DNA of 64,000 nucleotides from assembly GCF_030653815.1 (NCBI RefSeq), contig NZ_JAURYQ010000015.1:112901-176900 (forward strand). The letters run 5' to 3'. Under the pieces are notes generated by a model, which did not search any database, had not been told where the DNA came from, and was given only the letters and a program-made list of their open reading frames with translations. Position 1 is the stretch's first letter; each line of letters opens with the position of its first letter. The position numbers and the translations under genes were made by a program. Source of the stretch: Rhodoferax sp. (lineage in GTDB: Bacteria > Pseudomonadota > Gammaproteobacteria > Burkholderiales > Burkholderiaceae_C). Below, piece by piece: positions 1 through 8,866 of the stretch.

Positions 1-291
1 GGCGGTCCGGTCGGGCTGCTGGCCTTTGTGGTCAGCGCCGCCCAGGGCGAGCGTGCCACGCTGCAAGCCCAGGTGCTGGCGCAGGCGCGGGCGCAGCTTG
101 GCCTGGACTTGGAAGCGGTACAAACAGTGGTGGAAAAACGCGCCACCTTTGCCTGCACTCCGGGCCTGCAGCGCCCGCCAAGCACCATTGCCCCGGGCCT
201 GCTGGCCTGCGGCGACCATGTGGCCGGACCCTACCCCGCGACGCTGGAAGGTGCCGTGCGCAGCGGCGCCGCAGCGGTGGCTTTGCTGTGA
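1..291 (+). CDS. hpnE: Hydroxysqualene dehydroxylase-like FAD enzyme, C-terminal part
   Basis: Frame 1 is open from the first base of the window to a TGA at 289-291, giving the last 96 residues; the start lies outside. The tail has the C-terminal FAD-contacting pattern of amine-oxidase-type flavoproteins: an EKRATFACTPG-like strand followed by GLLACGDHVAGPYPATLEGA. In this form it is typical of the squalene-associated flavoprotein HpnE, which turns hydroxysqualene into squalene in hopanoid and squalene synthesis. It lies 57 bp upstream of hemH on the same strand. The family (FAD-dependent amine oxidase fold) is clear. The HpnE assignment rests on the tail only; a phytoene desaturase-like relative is the alternative. 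Confidence 0.75.
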   Translation, partial: GGPVGLLAFVVSAAQGERATLQAQVLAQARAQLGLDLEAVQTVVEKRATFACTPGLQRPPSTIAPGLLACGDHVAGPYPATLEGAVRSGAAAVALL

Positions 292-348
292 CATGGACAA
301 AACCCTGCAAGACCCTGAAAAAACATCCGACTCAACGAAAATAGCTTC

Positions 349-1455
349 ATGACCTTACTCACCTCCCCCTTCGCCAAAGAGCCGCCGTTTCAACATGGCC
401 AAACCCCGCGCACTGCCGTGCTGTACTGCAATCTGGGCACGCCCGACTCCCCCGGCACCCCTGACGTGCGGCGTTTTTTGAGCGAATTCCTGGGAGACCC
501 ACGCGTGGTCGAAGTGCCGCGCCTGCTCTGGCTGTTGATCCTGCACGGCATCATTCTGCGCTTTCGACCCGCCAAGTCGGGCGCCAAATACGCCAGCATC
601 TGGTTGCCCGAGGGCTCGCCGCTGAAGATCTGGACCGAAAAACAAGCCAAGATGCTGCAAGGCTGGCTGGCCCAGCGCGGCCACGACGTGCAGGTGCGCT
701 ACGCCATGCGCTATGGCAGCACCTCGATTGCCTCGCAGCTTGATGCGCTGAAAGCCGCAGGCACCACCCGCGTGCTGATCCTGCCGGCCTACCCGCAGTA
801 TTCGGCCACCACCACGGCCAGCCTGTTCGATGCGGTGTACCACTGGGCCGGCAAGGTGCGCAACATTCCGGAGCTGCGCTTCATCAACCACTACCACGAT
901 GACCCGCGCTACATTGCGGCGCTGGCCGGCCGGGTCAGGCACCACTGGCAGGTCAACGGCCGCCCCGATGTGCTGCTGATGAGCTTTCACGGCGTGCCCG
1001 AGCGCACGCTGCACCTGGGCGACCCCTACCACTGCGAATGCTTCAAAACGGCGCGTCTGCTGGCCGAGCAGCTGGGGCTGACCCAAGCGCAGTACAAGGT
1101 GAGTTTTCAATCGCGCCTGGGGCGTGCCAAATGGCTGGAACCCTACACCGAGCCGACCCTGATCGAGATGGGCAAAGCCGGGGTCCAACGGGTTGATGTG
1201 GTGTGCCCGGCCTTCACCAGCGACTGCCTGGAAACGCTGGAGGAAATCAACATGGAGGCGCGCGAAACTTTTCTGCATGCCGGGGGCAAGGAGTTTCATT
1301 ACATCCCCTGCCTCAACGACGACCCGACCTGGATCACCGCGCTGTGCGACATCACCCAGCAGCATCTGCAAGGCTGGCCCACCCAGGCCGTGCCCGATGC
1401 CGCTGCCTTGGCGGCCTCCCGGGCGGCCGCGCTGGCGCTGGGCGCAAAGCAGTAA
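349..1455 (+). CDS. hemH: Ferrochelatase
   Basis: 368 residues, the usual length for proteobacterial ferrochelatase, which inserts Fe2+ into protoporphyrin IX in the last step of haem synthesis. The family signature around SFHGVPERT is present with the catalytic His at about residue 214. The conserved Glu of TSDCLETLEE is at about residue 295. The N-terminal AVLYCNLGTPDSP strand and the GRAKWLEPYT segment are also typical. It is probably soluble or peripheral to the inner membrane. The start ATG has no strong ribosome binding site but matches the family N-terminus. The gene follows the hpnE-like gene and may share its transcript. No regulatory element was recognised. Confidence 0.96.
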   Translation: MTLLTSPFAKEPPFQHGQTPRTAVLYCNLGTPDSPGTPDVRRFLSEFLGDPRVVEVPRLLWLLILHGIILRFRPAKSGAKYASIWLPEGSPLKIWTEKQAKMLQGWLAQRGHDVQVRYAMRYGSTSIASQLDALKAAGTTRVLILPAYPQYSATTTASLFDAVYHWAGKVRNIPELRFINHYHDDPRYIAALAGRVRHHWQVNGRPDVLLMSFHGVPERTLHLGDPYHCECFKTARLLAEQLGLTQAQYKVSFQSRLGRAKWLEPYTEPTLIEMGKAGVQRVDVVCPAFTSDCLETLEEINMEARETFLHAGGKEFHYIPCLNDDPTWITALCDITQQHLQGWPTQAVPDAAALAASRAAALALGAKQ

Positions 1456-1532
1456 AATCAAGCGTGCAGAGACGCGCACTTTCGTGTTTAATATGAAACA
1501 ACTCCGAGCGTTCCCATCTGGACCCAAACTGC

Positions 1533-2636
1533 ATGGATGACCCGACCCGCCCGACCCTGCTGATTGTTGACGACGCACCAGAAAACCTGTTTGTGCTGAG
1601 TGAGTTGCTGCAGCCGTATTACCGGGTGTTGGCCGCCAACAATGGCGAACGTGGCCTGCAAGTGGCCAGCAGCATACCCCACCCCGACCTGATTTTGCTG
1701 GACGTCATGATGCCCGGCATGAATGGCTACCAGGTGATGCAGGCACTCCAGGCCGACCCGCAGAGCGCTGACATTCCGGTGATTCTCCTGACCGCGCTGT
1801 CCAGCCCGCGCGAAGAAGAGCGGGGCTTAAGCCTGGGTGCGGTGGACTACATCACCAAACCGATGACGCCGGCCATTGTGTTGGCCCGGGTGCGCACCCA
1901 GTTGCTGGCCAAACAGGCCCGCGACTGGCTCAAGGACCAGAATGCCGCCCTGGAGGCTGAGGTGGCCCGGCGCATGTTTGAAAATGACCTGACCCAGCAG
2001 GTCAGCATCCGCGCCCTGGCGCACCTGGCTGAAACGCGCGACCCCGAAACCGGCAAGCACCTGGCGCGCACCCAGGGCTACATGGCACTGCTGGCCGACG
2101 TGCTCAAGGAGCATCCGCGCTTTCAGCCCACCCTGACACCCCGCTTCATCAGCCTGCTGACCCGCTCGGCGCCGATGCACGACATCGGCAAGGTCGGCAT
2201 TCCCGACCATATTCTGAACAAACCCGGCAAGCTCACGGCGCCTGAGTGGGCCATCATGCAAACCCACGCCAAATTGGGCAGCGACGCCATTGAGCTGGCC
2301 GAGCAGGACATCGAAAAACCGCTCGAATTCCTGACCCTGGCCAAAGAAATTGCCCACTGGCACCATGAAAAGTGGGACGGCACCGGCTACCCCGACCAAC
2401 TGGCGGGCGATGCGATTCCCGTCGCGGCGCGCCTGATGGCCATTGCCGATGTATTCGACGCCCTGATTTCGGTGCGGGTCTACAAACCGGCGTTTTCCTT
2501 TGAAGCCGCACAGGCGCTGATGGCCGAGCAGCGGGGCCGGCATTTCGACCCTGACATTGCAGACGCCTTTCTGGGCCATTTTGACGCCTTCGTTGCCATT
2601 GCCATGCAGCACCGGGATGATCCCGTCACCGCCTGA
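1533..2636 (+). CDS. Response regulator with HD-GYP c-di-GMP phosphodiesterase domain
   Basis: 367 residues. Residues 1-125 form a receiver domain with the phospho-acceptor Asp57 in LLDVMMPGMNG and the acidic pair in VDDAP. A short linker leads to an HD-GYP domain (about residues 150-350) with His216-Asp217 in MHDIGKVG, HHEKWDGTGYP, and the GYP triad at 285-287, so the phosphodiesterase looks intact. It should degrade cyclic di-GMP to GMP when phosphorylated. The gene lies 29 bp upstream of a hybrid histidine kinase on the same strand, a likely partner. It lacks a DNA-binding domain, so its output is through the second messenger. Confidence 0.93.
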   Translation: MDDPTRPTLLIVDDAPENLFVLSELLQPYYRVLAANNGERGLQVASSIPHPDLILLDVMMPGMNGYQVMQALQADPQSADIPVILLTALSSPREEERGLSLGAVDYITKPMTPAIVLARVRTQLLAKQARDWLKDQNAALEAEVARRMFENDLTQQVSIRALAHLAETRDPETGKHLARTQGYMALLADVLKEHPRFQPTLTPRFISLLTRSAPMHDIGKVGIPDHILNKPGKLTAPEWAIMQTHAKLGSDAIELAEQDIEKPLEFLTLAKEIAHWHHEKWDGTGYPDQLAGDAIPVAARLMAIADVFDALISVRVYKPAFSFEAAQALMAEQRGRHFDPDIADAFLGHFDAFVAIAMQHRDDPVTA

Positions 2637-2665
2637 ACACAGTCACCGCTTCCCTGCCTGACGCC

Positions 2666-5600
2666 ATGAAGCCTGCTGAGTCACCCCAAAGCCGCTTCGC
2701 GCTCACACCCAAGCATGTGGCGCTCAAAATTGCCTTGGGCTACGCCGCTTTTGCGGCCCTGTGGATCATCTTTTCTGACCAGCTGCTGGGCTGGCTGGTG
2801 CGGGACCCAGCGGAGCTCGTCAAGTTCAGCATCTACAAGGGCGGCTTGTTTGTGCTGGTCACAACCGTCTGGCTGTTCGGCTTGAGCCGGCGCTGGCTGC
2901 AGCAGGCCTCGGCCGCCCTGTTGCGCGAACAAGACACCCTCACGCAATTTGCGCGGCGCACGCAGGCGCTGCTCGACCTGCCCGCTGCCGCGGAAACCAT
3001 GGACGAGCGCAGCTTCATGCAGCATGGCCTGGAAGCGGCCGAACAACTCACAGGCAGTCAGATCGGCTTCATCCACTTCGTCAACGAAAACCAGGAAAGC
3101 ATTGAACTGGTGACCTGGTCCAGCGACACGCTGGCGCATTACTGCACGGCCGCATTTGACAGCCACTACCCCATCAGCCAGGCCGGCATCTGGGCCGACG
3201 CGCTTCGCCAAAAAAAGACGGTGGTGTTCAACGACTACGCCCATGCTGCTGACAAGCACGGTCTGCCGGAGGGCCACGCGCGCCTGGACCGGCTGATCAG
3301 CGTGCCCGTGCTGGAGGGCGGTCTGGTGCGCATGATGGTCGGTGTCGGCAACAAGCCAACGTTTTACACCGACGCCGACGCCGAGACCGTGCGCCTGATG
3401 GCCGAGGCCATCTGGCGCATCGTGCGCCAGCGCCGTGCCGAGGTCGCCCTGAAAAGCAGCCAGTCGCTCTACAAAACCCTGTACAACAGCAATCCCTTCC
3501 CGATCTGGGTGTTCGACCTGGAAACACTGGCTTTTCTGTCGGTCAACGACGCCGCCGTTGCGCACTATGGCTACAGTCACGACGAATTCATGGCGATGAC
3601 GCTGAAAGATATCCGGCCGGCAGATGACGTTCCCAAGCTGCTGGACGTTTTGGCCACCACCACCAACGTGACCTACCAGACCGGCATCTTCCGGCACCTG
3701 CACAAGAACGGCCAGGTGATGCTGGTTGAGATTTCCGCCTTACCGATCACCTTTGCGCAGCGACCCGCCAAAATGGCCTTGATCCAGGATGTGACGGCAC
3801 GCGAAAAAAATCAGGATTATTTGCGCAAGCTGTCGCAAGCCGTGGCGCAAAGCCCCGAAAGCATCGTCATCACCAATCTGAACGCCGAGATTGAATACGT
3901 CAACGAGGCATTTGAGCGCACCACGGGTTACCTGGCGCACGAGGTGCTGGGCCACAACCCGCGCCTGCTGCATTCCGGCAACACCCCCAAGCGCACCTAC
4001 GACGACATGTGGGCCGCCATGCGCCAGGGCCTGATGTGGAAAGGCGAGTTTTACAACCGGCGCAAGGACGGCAGCGACTACATTGAATTCGCCATCATCA
4101 CGCCCTTGCGCCAGCCGGATGGCCGCATCAGCCATTACGTGGCGGTCAAGGAAGACATCACCGAGAAAAAGCACATCGGCATCGAACTGGACGGCTACCG
4201 CCACCACCTGGAAGAGTTGGTGGCGCAACGCACGCTGGAACTCACCACGGCGCGCCAGGAGGCGGAAGCGGCCAACCAGGCCAAGAGCGATTTTCTGTCC
4301 AACATGAGCCACGAAATCCGCACCCCCATGAACGCCATCATGGGCCTGAACCACCTGCTGCGCAATGACAGCGCCAGCCCGGCACAACTGGACAAGCTCA
4401 ACAAGATCGACAGCGCCTGCCGCCACCTGCTGGGCATCATCAACGATGTGCTGGACATCTCCAAGATTGAAGCCGGCAAGATCACGCTGGAGCAGCACCA
4501 GTTCCAGATTGCCGAGGTGGTCGGCAATGTGCAAACCCTGATTGAGCCCGACGCGCTGGCCAAGGGCCTGGCCTTGCATGTCAGCGGCAACGCCCTGGCC
4601 ATGTGGGTGCAGGCTGACGCCACGCGGCTGCGCCAGGCGCTGCTCAACCTGGTCAGCAATGCCGTCAAGTTCACGTCCGAGGGCAGCGTCAGCATCGATG
4701 TGTCACAGGTCGGCAAGGACAGTGACCAGGCCACCTTGCGCTTTGAAGTGACCGACACCGGGATTGGCATGGATGACGCGACCGTGCAGCGCCTGTTCCA
4801 GAATTTCGAGCAGGGCGATGCCTCCACCACCCGGCGTTATGGTGGTACCGGTTTGGGCTTGGCCATTACCCGCAGCCTGGCGCAACTCATGGGAGGTGAC
4901 GCCGGCGTGCGCAGCGTGCCGGGCCGGGGCAGCACGTTCTGGTTCACCGCCCGGGTCACGCTCAGCATCAGTCCGCAGCAGCCGCTCGCCCCGGCGCTGG
5001 CCACCGCTGCCGGACAAGAACTCCGGGCGCGACACAAGGGCCAACGCGTCTTGCTGGTGGACGACAACCGCACGAATCTGGAAGTAGCGCAAGAGTTGCT
5101 GCACCACGTTGGCCTGGAAGTGCACACCGCCAGCGACGGCGAACAGGCACTGGCCCGGGTGTGCGAATCGGGCGAGACCTACGACCTGGTGCTGATGGAC
5201 CTGCAGATGCCGCGCATGAACGGTATTGCGGCCACCCGTGCCCTGCGCGCCCTGCCACTGGGGCAAACCCTGCCCATCATTGCGCTCTCCGGCAGCGCCC
5301 TGGCACCCGACCGCCTGGCCGCCAGTGCGGCAGGCATGAACGACTTTGTCTCCAAGCCAATCGAGCCCGAGATCCTGTACGCCAAACTGCTGGCGTGGTT
5401 GCCGCAGCCGCACGGCACCCCTGACAGCGCCACCCCGCCGGACGCCGCTGCCGTGGCGCCCGGCGAGCCTGCAGTGCCGCAAGCCATGCCCGATGCCACT
5501 CTGGTGCGCCAGGTGCTGACGCAGCTGGAAGACCTGCTGCGCCACAGTGACGCGGCCGCGCTCCATCTGTTCCAGCAACACAGCGCCGCACTGGCGCTGG

Positions 5601-5722
5601 TGCTGGGCGAGGACCACCCCAGGCTGGCCAGTCAGATCCAGCAGTTCGCCTTTGATGAAGCCTGCCAGACCCTGCGGCAGTGTCAGCCTCAGGTCGAACA
5701 ACACCCCCCGGCGATGATGTAG
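2666..5722 (+). CDS. Hybrid sensor histidine kinase (2 TM, GAF, 2 PAS, HisKA, HATPase, REC)
   Basis: 1018 residues. Two hydrophobic segments near residues 18-43 and 50-75 anchor it in the inner membrane. A GAF-like domain (about 107-255) and two PAS domains (about 270-385 and 385-510) follow. The HisKA box LSNMSHEIRTPMNAIMG carries His549. The ATPase domain has the N box (LVSNAVKF), DTGIGM and GGTGLGLAI. The C-terminal receiver has VDDNRTN and phospho-acceptor Asp845 in LMDLQMPRMNG. About 100 helical residues follow without the HxxKG motif of a true Hpt domain, so relay probably needs an external phosphotransferase or the neighbouring REC-HD-GYP protein. It ends convergently, 1 bp from a TctA permease gene. 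The signal is unknown. Confidence 0.93.
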   Translation: MKPAESPQSRFALTPKHVALKIALGYAAFAALWIIFSDQLLGWLVRDPAELVKFSIYKGGLFVLVTTVWLFGLSRRWLQQASAALLREQDTLTQFARRTQALLDLPAAAETMDERSFMQHGLEAAEQLTGSQIGFIHFVNENQESIELVTWSSDTLAHYCTAAFDSHYPISQAGIWADALRQKKTVVFNDYAHAADKHGLPEGHARLDRLISVPVLEGGLVRMMVGVGNKPTFYTDADAETVRLMAEAIWRIVRQRRAEVALKSSQSLYKTLYNSNPFPIWVFDLETLAFLSVNDAAVAHYGYSHDEFMAMTLKDIRPADDVPKLLDVLATTTNVTYQTGIFRHLHKNGQVMLVEISALPITFAQRPAKMALIQDVTAREKNQDYLRKLSQAVAQSPESIVITNLNAEIEYVNEAFERTTGYLAHEVLGHNPRLLHSGNTPKRTYDDMWAAMRQGLMWKGEFYNRRKDGSDYIEFAIITPLRQPDGRISHYVAVKEDITEKKHIGIELDGYRHHLEELVAQRTLELTTARQEAEAANQAKSDFLSNMSHEIRTPMNAIMGLNHLLRNDSASPAQLDKLNKIDSACRHLLGIINDVLDISKIEAGKITLEQHQFQIAEVVGNVQTLIEPDALAKGLALHVSGNALAMWVQADATRLRQALLNLVSNAVKFTSEGSVSIDVSQVGKDSDQATLRFEVTDTGIGMDDATVQRLFQNFEQGDASTTRRYGGTGLGLAITRSLAQLMGGDAGVRSVPGRGSTFWFTARVTLSISPQQPLAPALATAAGQELRARHKGQRVLLVDDNRTNLEVAQELLHHVGLEVHTASDGEQALARVCESGETYDLVLMDLQMPRMNGIAATRALRALPLGQTLPIIALSGSALAPDRLAASAAGMNDFVSKPIEPEILYAKLLAWLPQPHGTPDSATPPDAAAVAPGEPAVPQAMPDATLVRQVLTQLEDLLRHSDAAALHLFQQHSAALALVLGEDHPRLASQIQQFAFDEACQTLRQCQPQVEQHPPAMM

Positions 5723-5723
5723 A

Positions 5724-7217
5724 TCAAGCGCGTTTTTTCAGCAAACGCGGCAGCACCATGATCAGCACGATGATGACCAGCAAGGCCAGCGACATCGGGC
5801 GCTGCACAAAAATCAGCGCGCTGCCCTCGCCAATCGAGATCGCATTGCGCATCTGGGCCTCCGCCAGCGGGCCCAGAATCATGCCCACCAGCACGGGTGC
5901 GGTCGGGAAGTTGAAGCGTCGCATCACCAGGCCGAGCAGGCCGATGCCGTAGAGCAGGAACAAGTCGAACGCGCTTTGCCGCATGCCGTAAGCGCCCACC
6001 GTGGCAAAAATCAGGATGCCTGCATAAAGCTGTGGTTTGGGCACCTTGAGCAGCTTGACCCACAGCCCGATCATCGGCAGGTTCAGCACCAGCAGCATCA
6101 CGTTGCCGATGTAGAGCGAGGCAATCAGCGCCCACACCAGGCCCGAGGCCGTGCTGAACAGCTGCGGCCCGGGCTGAATGCCGTAATTCTGGAACGCCCC
6201 CAGAATGATGGCGGTGGTGTTCGACGTGGGGATGCCCAGGGTCAGCAGCGGAATCAGCGCCGCCGTGACGGTGGCGTTGTTGGCGGCCTCGGGGCCGGCC
6301 ACGCCTTCAATCGCACCCTTGGTGCCAAATTCGGCCTGGTGCTCACCCTTGGCCAGCTTTTTCTCCAGGGCATAGCTCAAAAATGTCGGGATCTCGGTGC
6401 CGCCCGCGGGAATACAACCGAACGGCGCACCAATGGCGGTACCGCGCAGCCAGGCCGGCAAGGAACGGCGCCAGTCGCTCCAGGACATGCTGACGCGGCT
6501 CATGCGGTTCTCGGTCTCCACGGACTTGCCCTCGAACAGCACCGCGTGCATGGCTTCCGCCACGGCAAACAGGCCCACCGCCACCAGCACGATCTCGATG
6601 CCGTCGAGAAATTCGGGCACACCGCCGGTGTAACGCACCTGACCGGTGATCTGGTCCATGCCCACCAAGCCGGCCGCCAAACCGACAAACAGGGCGGTCA
6701 GGCCGCGCACCGTGCTCTGGCCCAACACCGCGCTCACGGTGGTGAAGGCCAACAGCATCAGCATGAAGTATTCAGGCGGCCCGAGTTTGACGGCAAATTC
6801 AGCCACTACCGGGGCAAACAGCGTGACGATCACCGTGGCAATGGTGCCGGCCACAAAGGAGCCAATGGCCGAGGTCGCCAGCGCGGCTCCGGCACGGCCG
6901 CTTTTGGCCATCTTGTTGCCTTCCATGGCGGTCACCATGGTGGCGGTCTCGCCAGGTGTGTTGAGCAAGATCGAGGTGGTGGAGCCGCCGTACATGGCGC
7001 CGTAATAAATGCCGGCAAAAAAGATCATCGAGGCCGTGGCTTCCACCTGCGTGGTGATCGGCAGCAGCATGGCCACTGCCGTGGCCGGACCAATGCCCGG
7101 CAACACCCCGACTGCCGTGCCCAGGGCGCAGCCTACCAAAGCCCATAACAGGTTCACCGGCGTGCCCGCCGTGGCGAAACCTTGCATCAGCAGGTTCCAG
7201 GTTTCCATCAGGTCCAT
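5724..7217 (-). CDS. tctA: Tripartite tricarboxylate transporter large permease, TctA family
   Basis: 497 residues, the usual TctA length, with about a dozen hydrophobic segments and the family signatures GVLPGIGPATAVAMLLP near the N-terminus and AGGTEIPTFLSYALEKK in the middle. It forms the large inner-membrane channel subunit of a secondary, ion-gradient-driven carboxylate importer together with TctB and the periplasmic Bug protein TctC. The ATG at 7217 overlaps the tctB stop codon as TAATG, so this start is preferred over an in-frame GTG nine bases upstream. Gene order is tctC-tctB-tctA. The substrate cannot be read from the sequence; citrate or another di- or tricarboxylate is usual. Confidence 0.95.
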   Translation of the reverse strand: MDLMETWNLLMQGFATAGTPVNLLWALVGCALGTAVGVLPGIGPATAVAMLLPITTQVEATASMIFFAGIYYGAMYGGSTTSILLNTPGETATMVTAMEGNKMAKSGRAGAALATSAIGSFVAGTIATVIVTLFAPVVAEFAVKLGPPEYFMLMLLAFTTVSAVLGQSTVRGLTALFVGLAAGLVGMDQITGQVRYTGGVPEFLDGIEIVLVAVGLFAVAEAMHAVLFEGKSVETENRMSRVSMSWSDWRRSLPAWLRGTAIGAPFGCIPAGGTEIPTFLSYALEKKLAKGEHQAEFGTKGAIEGVAGPEAANNATVTAALIPLLTLGIPTSNTTAIILGAFQNYGIQPGPQLFSTASGLVWALIASLYIGNVMLLVLNLPMIGLWVKLLKVPKPQLYAGILIFATVGAYGMRQSAFDLFLLYGIGLLGLVMRRFNFPTAPVLVGMILGPLAEAQMRNAISIGEGSALIFVQRPMSLALLVIIVLIMVLPRLLKKRA

Positions 7218-7735
7218 TACAACCACCCGCTTTCGGTCAAACCAGGCAGGTTGATGCCCAGGAACTTGGTGAACATCCAGTACACCGGCGCGGCAATCAG
7301 CAAGGCCACCACCGTGTCCATGAGCCAGCTGTTGGGGCCCGGTTTATCACTGCCCCGGGCGCTGCGCAAACCGCGCGCGGCCAGCACAAAACACAAGGCG
7401 CAACTCAGGATAAACCCGATGCGCGTGATCAAGGCGGCGTTGAGCAACATGCCTGCTGACATCCAGGCAAACCCCGCCCAATAGGGGTGCTCGCCACCAT
7501 GCTCGTCCATGTGCAGAAAACCGCCCCGGCGCGCCTTGCGAATCAGCACCACGCCGCAAATCCCCAGGGCGACCGCGACCACCCAGGGCAGAAAATTGGG
7601 GCCAACGCCGGCATAACCAGCATTGGCCGGAATGAACAGGGCACCCACCGCCAGCCCCAGGGCCAGCAGCAGCACGCCGACACCCACCAAAGCTTGCAAA
7701 TAGGGCGAGTGCTTGGCCAGGCCGCGTTGACGCAT
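7217..7735 (-). CDS. tctB: Tripartite tricarboxylate transporter small permease, TctB family
   Basis: 172 residues with four predicted membrane helices (LVGVGVLLLALGLAVGALF, LPWVVAVALGICGVVLI, MSAGMLLNAALITRIGF and one near the C-terminus), the pattern of the small TTT subunit TctB. It pairs with TctA in the inner membrane. Its TAA overlaps the tctA start, and it begins 25 bp downstream of tctC, so the three genes form one operon. TctB proteins diverge fast, so the assignment relies on size, topology and position between tctC and tctA. Confidence 0.9.
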   Translation of the reverse strand: MRQRGLAKHSPYLQALVGVGVLLLALGLAVGALFIPANAGYAGVGPNFLPWVVAVALGICGVVLIRKARRGGFLHMDEHGGEHPYWAGFAWMSAGMLLNAALITRIGFILSCALCFVLAARGLRSARGSDKPGPNSWLMDTVVALLIAAPVYWMFTKFLGINLPGLTESGWL

Positions 7736-7760
7736 GGGTGAACTCCTGTGGGTCGCCGGA

Positions 7761-8720
7761 TCAGATCATGCCGGACTTGACCATGGTCGCCCGCAGCGAG
7801 GCAAAGTCGTTGTCGACAAACTGCTCGAATGCGTCACCAGTGAGCAAAGCAGGTGTCCAGTTGTTTTTGACCAGGTCTTCCTGCCAGGCTTTCGACTGGG
7901 TGGCCTTGATGACCATGTCGGTCAGCGCCTTGCGCTGCGCCGGGGTGATGCCAGGCGCACCATAGACCCCGCGCCAGTTGCCGATCTCCACACCAATGCC
8001 CTGCTCCTTGAGCGTGGGCACGTCGATGCCTTTGAGGCGCGCACCTGAGGTGACCCCGATCGGGAGCATCTTGCCGGATTTGATGTATTCGGAAAACTCG
8101 CTGTAGCCGCTGCCGCCAATGGTCACATTGCCGCCCAAAATGGCTGCAGTGGCCTCACCGCCGCCGCGGAAAGCCACGTAGTTGATCTTGGCCGGATCCA
8201 CGCCCACCGCGCGCGCAATCATGGCCGCGGCAATGTGCTCGGTGGAGCCGCGTGAACCGCCACCCCACTTGACGCTGCCCGGGTCTTTTTTAAGTTGGGC
8301 CACCACATCGGCCATGGTCTTGAAGGGGGAATTGGCCGGCAGCACAAACACGTTGTACTCGCTGGTCAGACGCGCAATCGGGGTCGCTGCCGTGATGGAC
8401 ACCGGTGGTTTGCCAGTGATGATGCCGCCCAGCATGACCGCGCCCATGACCATCAGGGCGTTCGGGTCGCCCTTGCTGGCGTTGACAAACTGCGCCAGAC
8501 CCAAGGCACCTGCCGCACCGCCCTTGTTTTCATAGGTCACGGTGTCGGCCACTTTGGCGTCCATCAAGGCCTTGCCCAGGGCCCGGCCGGTGCCGTCCCA
8601 GCCGCCGCCCGGATTGGCCGGGATCATCATTTTGACGTTGGTCGCGGCAAAGGCCGACAGCGGCAGGCTGCCGCTGACAGCCAGCGCGGCCATGGATTTC
8701 AGAAAAGTATCACGACGCAT
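7761..8720 (-). CDS. tctC: Bug-family periplasmic carboxylate-binding protein (TctC)
   Basis: 319 residues with an N-terminal signal peptide ending near ALAAFAATN. The mature protein has the Bug/TctC fold: VKMMIPANPGGGWDGTGRALGKAL at the start, a GGSRGSTEHIAA loop, and a late segment on fitness of 'LKEQGIGVEIGNWRGVYG' type. Bug proteins bind small carboxylates in the periplasm and hand them to TctA/TctB. A good ribosome binding site (AGGAG) precedes the ATG. It is the first gene of the operon and is divergent from the methyltransferase and TctD/TctE-like genes, which may control it. The ligand is unknown; the GGGWDGTGR signature resembles the tricarboxylate-binding branch. Confidence 0.93.
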   Translation of the reverse strand: MRRDTFLKSMAALAVSGSLPLSAFAATNVKMMIPANPGGGWDGTGRALGKALMDAKVADTVTYENKGGAAGALGLAQFVNASKGDPNALMVMGAVMLGGIITGKPPVSITAATPIARLTSEYNVFVLPANSPFKTMADVVAQLKKDPGSVKWGGGSRGSTEHIAAAMIARAVGVDPAKINYVAFRGGGEATAAILGGNVTIGGSGYSEFSEYIKSGKMLPIGVTSGARLKGIDVPTLKEQGIGVEIGNWRGVYGAPGITPAQRKALTDMVIKATQSKAWQEDLVKNNWTPALLTGDAFEQFVDNDFASLRATMVKSGMI

Positions 8721-8866
8721 CGCAGTCTCCTAAGGGGTTGATGACGGCACGATGATGCGGGCCCAAGCTGTCAAACGGCTGTCCGGGAAGACTAGGGAAA
8801 ATACCCATAGACCCGCCGCCGGCCCAATCTGTTACAACCACCCCCATTCCAATCAAGACTGCTCTC
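8721..8866. promoter_or_regulatory. Divergent promoter region between tctC and the methyltransferase
   Basis: A 146-bp gap between two divergent genes must hold the promoters for the tctCBA operon (minus) and for the methyltransferase plus two-component genes (plus). No sigma-70 boxes of high quality were identified by eye. It is the natural place to look for a TctD-type regulator site. Confidence 0.45.

Noticed and set aside
355..1578. Long open frame antisense to ferrochelatase (407 codons)
   Set aside because: It mirrors the codon positions of hemH, has no recognisable domain and is rich in Arg, Gly and Ala, as expected from high-G+C shadow frames.
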